Shown here: positions 6,574-12,386 of the stretch, piece after piece
How positions within the stretch are numbered: the first letter of the stretch is position 1
How the letters are laid out: each line of letters opens with the position of its first letter
DNA from: an uncultured Paraglaciecola sp.
GTDB lineage: Bacteria > Pseudomonadota > Gammaproteobacteria > Enterobacterales > Alteromonadaceae
Reading direction: 5' to 3'
Assembly: GCA_905479025.1 (NCBI GenBank)
Contig: CAJQKX010000694.1
Coordinates: 1-12,386 of the forward strand
DNA: 12,386 bases
Notes under the pieces: generated by a model
What the model was told of the DNA's origin: nothing
Databases searched by the model: none
Seen by the model: only the letters and a program-made list of their open reading frames with translations
Made by a program: the position numbers and the translations under genes

Positions 6574-7014
6574 ATGAAAAAAATCGATGTAACCGAACTC
6601 ATTTTCACCATAAAAAATGAAAGAAAATTAACATGGGAAGAAATTGCACAAGCAGTTGGCATGTCAACTATTTGGACCACTTCCGCTTGTTTAGGTATGA
6701 ATAGTTGCCCAGCGGAGATAGCTGAGAAACTGGTAACGTTTTTAGGTTTACCTGCAGAGGCAATGTCAGTTCTGACGGAATACCCGCTAAAAGAATGGGA
6801 TAAAGCCGTTCCACAAGACCCTCTTATTTATCGTTTATACGAAGTAGTGGGGGTATACGGCGATACGCTTAAGGAGGTTATTCAGGAGAAATTTGGTGAC
6901 GGCATTATGAGCGCTATTGATTTCACTATGGATGTTCAAAAGGAAGTTGATCCAAAAGGTGACCGAGTTATCTTAACGTTAAATGGTAAATTTTTACCTT
7001 ATAAATCTTGGTGA
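6574..7014 (+). CDS. cynS: Cyanase (cyanate hydratase)
   Basis: Cyanase converts cyanate plus bicarbonate to carbamate and CO2; carbamate then decays to ammonia and CO2. The 146-residue protein has the N-terminal helix-turn-helix-like region (about 8-65) and the highly conserved catalytic C-terminal half, with DPLIYRLYEVVGVYGDTLK, EKFGDGIMSAIDF and GKFLPYKSW. The catalytic residues Arg96, Glu99 and Ser122 of the E. coli enzyme are present as Arg87, Glu90 and Ser113, at a constant offset of nine. The enzyme works in the cytoplasm as a decamer of dimers in known cases. GAGGA precedes the ATG. It is the first gene behind a sigma-54 promoter with an upstream activator site, and an FNT channel gene follows after 114 bases with no clear terminator. 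No carbonic anhydrase (cynT), CynR or cyanate ABC transporter is seen in the window. Confidence 0.96.
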   Translation: MKKIDVTELIFTIKNERKLTWEEIAQAVGMSTIWTTSACLGMNSCPAEIAEKLVTFLGLPAEAMSVLTEYPLKEWDKAVPQDPLIYRLYEVVGVYGDTLKEVIQEKFGDGIMSAIDFTMDVQKEVDPKGDRVILTLNGKFLPYKSW

Positions 7015-7128
7015 TCGAGTAGATTAAAATCTGTATTTTGTAATTAATCAATAATTGATGGCTTCTGGTGCCTTATTAGTTTTTTGATACAAGAATAAAA
7101 TTTAAAATAATATAAAAGAGGAACAACA

Positions 7129-7944
7129 ATGGCTTATATTGAACCCAGTGAGTTTGTCACTAAGATGGTTGACGCAGGTGAATCTAAAGTGTTTATGTCG
7201 ACTAAAGACACTTTGATAAGGGCGTTTATGGCGGGGGCTATTTTAGGATTAGCGGCCGTTTTTGCGATTACTGTAGGGGTTAAAACAGGGAGCCCCTTAG
7301 TAGGAGCGCTGCTTTTCCCTGTTGGTTTTATCATGTTGTATTTGATGAAGTTTGACTTGTTAACCGGAGTGTTTACTTTAGTGCCCCTCGCCCTGTTGAA
7401 TAAGCGACCCGGTGTGACTTTTAGTAGCATGATGCGAAATTGGGGCTTAGTGTTTGTTGGCAATTTTGCCGGTGCTATGACCACCGCTTTTTTTATGTCT
7501 TTTGTTTTAACCTATGGTTATTCTGTCGACGGTGGCGCAATCGCTGCCAAGGTTAGCGCTATTGGTGAATCACGCACGTTAGGCTATCAAGAAAATGGTA
7601 TAGGTGGCTGGTTTACTATTTTTATTCGCGGCATGTTATGTAACTGGATGGTCTCTATGGGCGTGGTTGGTGCAATGATATCAACGTCTGCAGGCAGTAA
7701 AATGGCAGCCATGTGGATGCCAGTCATGTTGTTTTTCTTCATGGGTTTTGAACATTCAATTGTTAACATGTTTCTTTTCCCTTTTTCCATGATAATGGGG
7801 GGTGATTTCACCGTATATGACTACTTAGTGTGGAATGAAATCCCAACTGTTTTAGGGAATCTTGCGGGTGGTTTATGCCTGGTTGGTTTACCCTTGTATT
7901 ATACACATGTGAAAACATCGCCAGAACGCAAGCTATCCAAATAA
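7129..7944 (+). CDS. Formate/nitrite transporter (FNT) family channel
   Basis: A 271-residue integral membrane protein of the FNT family (FocA, NirC and relatives), which form pentameric channels for small monovalent anions. Six membrane segments are visible (about 29-49, 55-90, 104-127, 160-187, 192-225, 238-260). The two helix-breaking motifs are present: KFDLLTGVFTL (74-84) in the second segment and GFEHSIVNMFLFP (206-218) in the fifth, with the central pore histidine at 209. IRGMLCNWMV (166-175) is also typical. The usual 'FELLTGN' Asn is Val here, which may alter selectivity. The strong Shine-Dalgarno AGAGGAA precedes the ATG. Being directly behind cyanase suggests it brings in cyanate, or alternatively bicarbonate, formate or nitrite; cyanate is similar in charge and size to known FNT substrates, but this is inference. 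A strong terminator follows. Confidence 0.92.
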   Translation: MAYIEPSEFVTKMVDAGESKVFMSTKDTLIRAFMAGAILGLAAVFAITVGVKTGSPLVGALLFPVGFIMLYLMKFDLLTGVFTLVPLALLNKRPGVTFSSMMRNWGLVFVGNFAGAMTTAFFMSFVLTYGYSVDGGAIAAKVSAIGESRTLGYQENGIGGWFTIFIRGMLCNWMVSMGVVGAMISTSAGSKMAAMWMPVMLFFFMGFEHSIVNMFLFPFSMIMGGDFTVYDYLVWNEIPTVLGNLAGGLCLVGLPLYYTHVKTSPERKLSK

Positions 7945-7964
7945 ATAGTTATGGGTAGGTGCTG

Positions 7965-7997
7965 GGCTCCAAATATCATATATTTGGAGCCTTTTTT
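7965..7997 (+). terminator. Strong Rho-independent terminator after the FNT gene
   Basis: A perfect 12-bp stem GGCTCCAAATAT (7965-7976) and its complement (7980-7991) with a 3-base loop, followed by six T. It lies 20 bases past the FNT stop codon and 27 bases before the next start codon, leaving almost no room for a new promoter. The phosphatase-kinase gene is therefore expressed by read-through, at a reduced level, or from a promoter inside the FNT gene. Confidence 0.88.
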
Positions 7998-8024
7998 ATT
8001 AGAAACGGTTAATGAGGAACATCA

Positions 8025-9734
8025 ATGAGCCGTCCATTAAATGTAGTTATCGGGCAAGCAAGTACCAAAGGCGTTAAAGCGATTAATCAGGACGCCATCG
8101 GCAAGGTAATTCCGACAGAGCCACAGCTTAGTACCAAGGGTATTGTGGTTGCGATGGCTGATGGGATTAGCTCAAGCCAGGTAAGTCAAATAGCCAGCCA
8201 AACGGCGATTTCAAGTTTTTTAGACGATTACTACTGCACTTCTGACTCTTGGTCAGTTAAAACATCGGTGCAAAAAGTCATAAAATCCATTAACTATTGG
8301 CTCTATGCTCAGACTCAGAATAGCCCTTATCGATTTGAAAAAGATAAAGGCTTTATTACCACTTTTAGCGCACTCGTACTGAAGTCTAATACGGCCCATG
8401 TATTTCACTCTGGTGACACCCGTATTTATCTATTATCAGGTGGACAACTCCAACAATTAACCACAGATCACCGCCGCGTAGTCTCCTCACAAGTCAGTTA
8501 TTTAACCCGTGCTTTGGGTATTGAGCAACAACTAGAAATTGATTATCACAGTCAAGCTATCGAAAAAGGTGATATTTTTATTTTGACCACTGATGGGGTG
8601 TATGAGTTTCTAAACAATAAGCAGATCATTCACCATATCGCCCATTCAGAAACTTTAGATATTGCTGCGAAGCAAATAGTCGACCAAGCATTGCTTGAGG
8701 GTAGTGATGATAACTTAAGTATACAAATAGTGCGTATTGAACATGTACCTGATTACCAATTAGACGAAGTCCAACAGCACGTGACTCAACTGCCTTTACC
8801 ACCAAGATTACATCCAAGAATGCAGTTTGATGGATATGAAATTGTGCGTGAAATTTACATTAGTAGCCGCAGTCATGTGTTTCTAGCCCGTGATCTAACC
8901 AGTCAAGAAACTGTCGTGATTAAAACGCCTTCTACTGAATTACGCAATGATAGTCAATATCTCGAAATTTTCATGCTGGAAGAATGGATCGCGAAACGAC
9001 TCAATAATCCTCATGTTGCGAAAGCGATAGGATTAACGCGCAAACGAAATTTTTTATATTTGGTGAGCGAATTTATCGAAGGGGTCTCACTGAATCAATG
9101 GATGATCGACAATCCAAAGCCAAACCTAAATCAAGTGCGAGCTATTATTGGACAGATAGCGAAAGGCTTACAGACCTTTCATCGACAAGAAATGATCCAT
9201 CAAGACCTACGTCCCAATAACATCATGATAGACCGAAGCAATACGGTCAAAATTATCGATTTTGGATCAACCTATATTGCTGGGGTTACGTCTGCTATTA
9301 GCGCAGATACCTTGCGAGGCACAATGCGATATTCAGCCCCAGAATATTTTTTGGGACACGTTGGCAGTGAACGCTCTGATATATATTCATTAGCGGTGAT
9401 CACATATCAGATGTTATCCGGTCGCTTCCCTTATGGTGTTGAAATAGCGCAAGCCAAAAATATGTCAGCACAGCGTCGTTTAAGCTATAGGAGCCTAATA
9501 AACGACGATAGCGAATTTCCTATTTGGATAGATGATGCTCTTCGACGAGCATTACACATTGACCCTTTAAAGCGTCATGGGGAATTATCTGAATTTATTT
9601 ATGATTTACACCACCCTAATAAAGCCTATTTGTCGCGAAATCGTCGCCCGTTGATTGAACGTGATCCTGTTATGTTCTGGCAAGGACTGAGTATTATTTT
9701 TTTCTTAGTGATAATGATTCAACTGGCACTTTAA
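8025..9734 (+). CDS. PP2C phosphatase-Ser/Thr kinase fusion, membrane-anchored
   Basis: A 569-residue signalling protein with two opposing enzyme domains and a C-terminal anchor. The PP2C domain (about 8-238) has the metal-site motifs NQDA (21-24), ADGIS (45-49), HSGDTR (128-133), TTDGVYEF (188-195) and SDDN (227-230). The kinase domain (about 270-530) has the ATP lysine in VVIK (300), an alpha-C Glu near 319-320, the catalytic loop HQDLRPNN (392-399, Asp394), DFG (412-414) and APE (438-440). Its glycine-rich loop is degenerate: ReIyiSSRSHVFLA lacks the GxGxxG glycines. Residues 552-568 form one membrane helix, so both domains face the cytoplasm. Related fusions occur near nitrate-assimilation genes in other gammaproteobacteria, as I recall. 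Here the likely target of control is the FNT channel or cyanase; this is inference. TGAGGAA lies before the ATG, and a strong terminator precedes the gene. Confidence 0.9.
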   Translation: MSRPLNVVIGQASTKGVKAINQDAIGKVIPTEPQLSTKGIVVAMADGISSSQVSQIASQTAISSFLDDYYCTSDSWSVKTSVQKVIKSINYWLYAQTQNSPYRFEKDKGFITTFSALVLKSNTAHVFHSGDTRIYLLSGGQLQQLTTDHRRVVSSQVSYLTRALGIEQQLEIDYHSQAIEKGDIFILTTDGVYEFLNNKQIIHHIAHSETLDIAAKQIVDQALLEGSDDNLSIQIVRIEHVPDYQLDEVQQHVTQLPLPPRLHPRMQFDGYEIVREIYISSRSHVFLARDLTSQETVVIKTPSTELRNDSQYLEIFMLEEWIAKRLNNPHVAKAIGLTRKRNFLYLVSEFIEGVSLNQWMIDNPKPNLNQVRAIIGQIAKGLQTFHRQEMIHQDLRPNNIMIDRSNTVKIIDFGSTYIAGVTSAISADTLRGTMRYSAPEYFLGHVGSERSDIYSLAVITYQMLSGRFPYGVEIAQAKNMSAQRRLSYRSLINDDSEFPIWIDDALRRALHIDPLKRHGELSEFIYDLHHPNKAYLSRNRRPLIERDPVMFWQGLSIIFFLVIMIQLAL

Positions 9735-9887
9735 ATTTTTATGCTCTTATATTAAGCCAATCGTTGAGGCTGCAAATTTAGCGTGTGTGGGTTTATTAGC
9801 GCCATCATAAAACGATAAAAATTTTAGATAGCTGATATAAATGCAGGTAATCAGTTGTACCTAAGAATCAATATGGCACATACATTC

Positions 9888-9965
9888 GTAAGCGCTTAAT
9901 AAACCGACGTACTTTCCAAGTATAAATATCCTTGTCATGATTTAGCAGTTCACAGTAAGCGCTAT
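9888..9965. promoter_or_regulatory. Paired GTAAGCGCT sites, LacI-family-like operators
   Basis: TAAGCGCTTA (9889-9898) is a perfect 10-base palindrome with the central CG typical of LacI-family operators. GTAAGCGCTAT (9955-9965) is a second, imperfect copy whose centre is 67 bp away. Paired sites at such a distance suit a looping repressor. They lie about 700 bp before xylB, so a link with xylose control is uncertain, and chance similarity cannot be excluded. Confidence 0.3.
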
Positions 9966-10035
9966 TGAAAGTGCGGGGGGGGCTGTCAAGTTACCGAGTT
10001 CGGATGAATAGATTGGCAATTTAACTACCTATGCC

Positions 10036-10309
10036 AAATTTTGGACACAACTCGCACTGCCCCACTCAACGAACACTCTGTCTCAGAGAACTCTATAATT
10101 ACTCGCTTTAATGGAATGGCGACCAAGCCAAAATAGATTATTAACCACCCCATGACATGATAGAAATAGTTGAGCCTGAGCTTACGATTTAGATCATCTT
10201 ATTTCCCGTAACTCATTTTATATCAGTTTGGTTGATAAGTAGCTCATAAACTTGTCAACACCGAACATAGGGCTCATTTAGGAAACGTTAAAAATGTGTG
10301 TCCAAATTT
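10036..10309. repeat. Spaced inverted repeat, possible small mobile-element relic
   Basis: AAATTTTGGACACA (10036-10049) and TGTGTCCAAATTT (10297-10309) are inverted copies differing by one base in an A/T run. They bound a 274-bp segment with no open frame. Ends with TGTGTCC-type sequence recall terminal repeats of some insertion sequences, so this may be a MITE-like or internally deleted element. No target duplication could be recognised. Confidence 0.3.
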
Positions 10310-10563
10310 AACAGTATGCGTTCATTTAACCCTCAACTGTCTCATGTTCAGATTTGACGATAACGCCTAAAGGCCACGTATTACATGAGATTACGTTGAT
10401 CGTTGATATATATGTGAAGCTTGGACTTGGTACCGCACACGTCTTAACATAGTAGGGATCGGTGGTTCACTACTTGATGCCTCTTGTGCCTGACTAATAA
10501 GTCGACAGTAGAATAATCAAAAACACCTTACTAATAAAATAACAAATTACAGAATTTAATTAT

Positions 10564-10617
10564 GTAATTTCGTAATTTCGTAATTTCGTAATTTCGTAAT
10601 TTCGTAATTTCGTAATT
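10564..10617. repeat. Tandem array of GTAATTTC, 6.75 copies
   Basis: Six perfect copies of the 8-base unit GTAATTTC followed by GTAATT, with no mismatch. The array ends 57 bases before the preferred xylB start codon, in the region expected to hold the promoter. Unit number could change by slippage and alter promoter spacing or upstream AT-rich contact with RNA polymerase. Confidence 0.95.
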
Positions 10618-10674
10618 GAGCATTTTTGAACTCTGGGTCACTATGCTTTAAACAAAAATAACGTGGATAGTGAG

Positions 10675-12144
10675 ATGTATTTAGGTGTTGATTTAGGCAC
10701 GTCTGGGATTAAGGTCATTATTACTAATCCTGAAGGACAGATCGTTGATTCAGAATCGGCAGAATTGGCTGTGTCTCGACCGCAACCATTATGGTCTGAA
10801 CAAAACCCCACTGACTGGTGGTTAGCCTTTTGTAAGGTGATGGACGCTTTATCTAGTCGTCAGTATCTTTCTCAAGTCAAGGCGATAGGATTATCGGGGC
10901 AAATGCACGGTGCCACATTACTCGACAAAGCTGGAGAGATTATTCGCCCAGCCATACTCTGGAACGATGGTCGCAGTGCCAAAGAATGTGAAGAACTTGA
11001 ACGAGCTGTATCAGATAGTCGCCAAACTACCGGCAATATTATGATGCCAGGATTTACTGCTCCTAAATTATTGTGGGTGAAACATCATGAAGCCGACAAT
11101 TTCGCACGCATAGACAAAGTACTGCTACCCAAAGATTACCTAAGATGGTTATTAACGGGTGACTTCGCTGGCGATATGTCAGATGCGGCAGGCACGCTTT
11201 GGTTAAATACACAAAAGCGCGAATGGGATACAAATTTGCTTGAGGCATGTGGCCTTACCTTGGCGCACATGCCGAAGCTTTTTGAAGGCAATCAAATAAC
11301 TGGCACTTTACAGTCTGACTTAGCCAGTCGTTGGGGATTGCTAGAAGTGCCAGTGGTGGCGGGAGCGGGAGACAATGCTGCAGGTGCGATAGGTGTAGGC
11401 CTAGTCAAACCTGGACAAGGTATGATTTCCCTAGGTACATCAGGTGTGTATTTTGTGGTTGCTGACCATTTTAGCCAACATGCCGAACTAGCAGTACACA
11501 GTTTTTGCCATGCCTTACCTAATCGCTGGCACTTAATGTCGGTGATGTTAAGTGCTGCAAGCTGTTTAGACTGGTTTGCTAAACAAGTGGTAGGTGAAGA
11601 TATTGGAGCATTACTCAAGCAGCTTGAAAACACCCCAGTCAATCAGAAGAACACGCCATACTTTTTGCCATATTTGAGTGGCGAGCGCACCCCCCACAAC
11701 GATCCTCTTGCCCAAGGTGCCTTTATTGGATTAACCCACGACACAAACAAGCTCGATATGTTGCATGCAGTGCTCGAAGGCGTGTGTTTTGCTTTTGCAG
11801 ACGGTGTAGATGCGCTACATCAATCAGGTACTAAAGCAACAGAGATAACCGTTATTGGCGGCGGCGCACAAAGTGCCTATTGGCGACAGCTTATGGCAGA
11901 TGTGTTGAATACCAATATCACCTTTAGGAAAGGGGGGGAAGTCGGCCCTGCTCTAGGAGCTGCGCGCCTCGCCCATTTGGCGATGCAGCCAGGCTTATCT
12001 ATTGAGCAGATTTGTCCGCAACCAGAAGCAGTGCAAGTCCACACTCCAAACAATTCAATCCAATCAATTTTTGAGCAACGACGAACGGTTTACAAACAAA
12101 CTTATTCTCAATTACGTACACTTTTTAACAAGGAAATCTTATGA
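10675..12144 (+). CDS. xylB: Xylulokinase
   Basis: Xylulokinase phosphorylates D-xylulose to xylulose 5-phosphate, the second step of the xylose isomerase pathway, in the cytoplasm. The 489-residue protein belongs to the FGGY sugar-kinase family: the ATP-binding DLGTSG is at 6-11, the substrate motif [10 protein letters not shown] near 75-84, [19 protein letters not shown], and [14 protein letters not shown] with the catalytic base Asp233, the same number as in E. coli Xyl[23 protein letters not shown] and [11 protein letters not shown] follow in the family order. The ATG at 10675 gives this exact register; a GTG at 10663 would add four residues and has no ribosome binding site of its own, whereas GGATAGTGAG precedes the ATG. 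The stop codon overlaps the xylA start (ATGA), so the two are translationally coupled. No xylose regulator gene is visible in the window; an 8-bp tandem array lies just upstream. Confidence 0.96.
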   Translation: MYLGVDLGTSGIKVIITNPEGQIVDSESAELAVSRPQPLWSEQNPTDWWLAFCKVMDALSSRQYLSQVKAIGLSGQMHGATLLDKAGEIIRPAILWNDGRSAKECEELERAVSDSRQTTGNIMMPGFTAPKLLWVKHHEADNFARIDKVLLPKDYLRWLLTGDFAGDMSDAAGTLWLNTQKREWDTNLLEACGLTLAHMPKLFEGNQITGTLQSDLASRWGLLEVPVVAGAGDNAAGAIGVGLVKPGQGMISLGTSGVYFVVADHFSQHAELAVHSFCHALPNRWHLMSVMLSAASCLDWFAKQVVGEDIGALLKQLENTPVNQKNTPYFLPYLSGERTPHNDPLAQGAFIGLTHDTNKLDMLHAVLEGVCFAFADGVDALHQSGTKATEITVIGGGAQSAYWRQLMADVLNTNITFRKGGEVGPALGAARLAHLAMQPGLSIEQICPQPEAVQVHTPNNSIQSIFEQRRTVYKQTYSQLRTLFNKEIL

Positions 12145-12386
12145 CTACTTATTTTGATTCAATACCCAGGATTAAATTTGAAGGCACGAATTCAGACAAC
12201 CCTTTAGCTTTTCACCACTACAATGCAAATGAAGTAGTGCTTGGTAAAACGATGGCTGAACACTTACGTTTTGGTGCGTGTTACTGGCATAACTTCTGCT
12301 GGGATGGCGCTGACGTATTTGGTCAAGGCACTTTTGGTCGCCCATGGTTGCAGATGGTGATGCAATGGAACGTGCAAAACAAAAAG
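12141..12386 (+). CDS. xylA: Xylose isomerase, start of gene with apparent frameshift
   Basis: Xylose isomerase converts D-xylose to D-xylulose, the substrate of the XylB encoded just before it. The first 70 codons match the long-form (E. coli-type) enzyme closely: [20 protein letters not shown], then [32 protein letters not shown] and [12 protein letters not shown]. After PWLQ the reading frame shifts: the original frame gives [11 protein letters not shown], whereas the next frame gives [11 protein letters not shown], which is the expected continuation. One G is missing at about 12353-12354 (CAGATGG where CAGGATGG is expected). The gene runs off the right edge, so I cannot tell whether the rest is intact. 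A sequencing error near the end of a contig is as likely as a true mutation. The start overlaps the xylB stop by ATGA, and AAGGAA lies before it. Confidence 0.9.
   Translation, partial: MTTYFDSIPRIKFEGTNSDNPLAFHHYNANEVVLGKTMAEHLRFGACYWHNFCWDGADVFGQGTFGRPWLQMVMQWNVQNKK

Larger units (their letters stand above)
9735..10563. other. Long gene-free region before xylB
   Basis: No coding sequence is supported on either strand; short frames lack both ribosome binding sites and recognisable motifs. It holds two GTAAGCGCT sites (9888 and 9955), a run of eight G (9975-9982), and a spaced inverted repeat (10036-10309), listed separately. No clear terminator follows the phosphatase-kinase gene. The uneven, motif-free composition fits degraded DNA, perhaps of a deleted gene or insertion sequence. 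Confidence 0.5.

Noticed and set aside
7015..7128. Second sigma-54 promoter between cynS and the FNT gene
   Set aside because: TGGCTTCTGGTGC has GG and GC at the wrong spacing (one base short).
10564..10617. Short CRISPR-like array
   Set aside because: Units are 8 bases and directly adjacent without spacers; a simple tandem repeat.
10618..10674. CRP-like site before xylB
   Set aside because: TGA and TCA arms near 10627-10640 are 8 bases apart instead of 6, and the outer consensus bases are missing.
11063..11642. Minus-strand open frames inside xylB
   Set aside because: Antisense to a strongly conserved kinase gene; no start signals or family features.

Overview
The window reads as chromosomal DNA of a marine gammaproteobacterium, most likely an alteromonad of the Glaciecola/Paraglaciecola/Alteromonas type. 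This is inferred from an enterobacterial-style xylB-xylA pair, moderate AT-richness, an 'alginate export'-type porin and the relic of an IS110-family element resembling those of this group. No rRNA, tRNA or CRISPR array was seen.

Left part (1-1982): an accessory-looking stretch. It holds a small two-helix membrane protein (minus strand), a secreted PEBP/YbhB-type protein broken by a one-base frameshift (minus), and a 5' relic of an IS110-family transposase (plus), followed by about 450 bases with no gene.

Centre (1983-9734): the most interesting block. A PAS-domain sigma-54 enhancer-binding regulator (4121-5983) sits between two sets of genes. To its left, on the minus strand, are a DUF1348/NTF2-like protein and an outer-membrane porin. 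To its right, on the plus strand, are cyanase (cynS), a formate/nitrite-transporter (FNT) family channel and a PP2C phosphatase-protein kinase fusion. Upstream of both sets lies the same arrangement: a near-identical -24/-12 promoter (TGGCACAG-T-TCGC type) preceded, about 84-86 bp further up, by a palindrome built from the half-site GAACTTTCGTT. The second palindrome is a degenerate version of the first. This suggests a local sigma-54 regulon that joins outer-membrane passage (porin), inner-membrane anion passage (FNT), cyanate breakdown (cyanase, giving ammonia and CO2) and a phosphorylation switch. The known cyn systems I can name use a LysR regulator (CynR) or NtcA and ABC or CynX transporters, so this layout would be a different solution. 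The substrate assignment is inference.

Right part (9735-12386): about 930 bases without a gene, holding paired GTAAGCGCT sites, a spaced inverted repeat and an 8-bp tandem array. Then come xylB (xylulokinase) and the start of xylA (xylose isomerase), overlapping by ATGA. xylA carries an apparent one-base deletion about 33 bases before the window ends. Since the PEBP gene also has a one-base shift, sequencing error should be considered for both.
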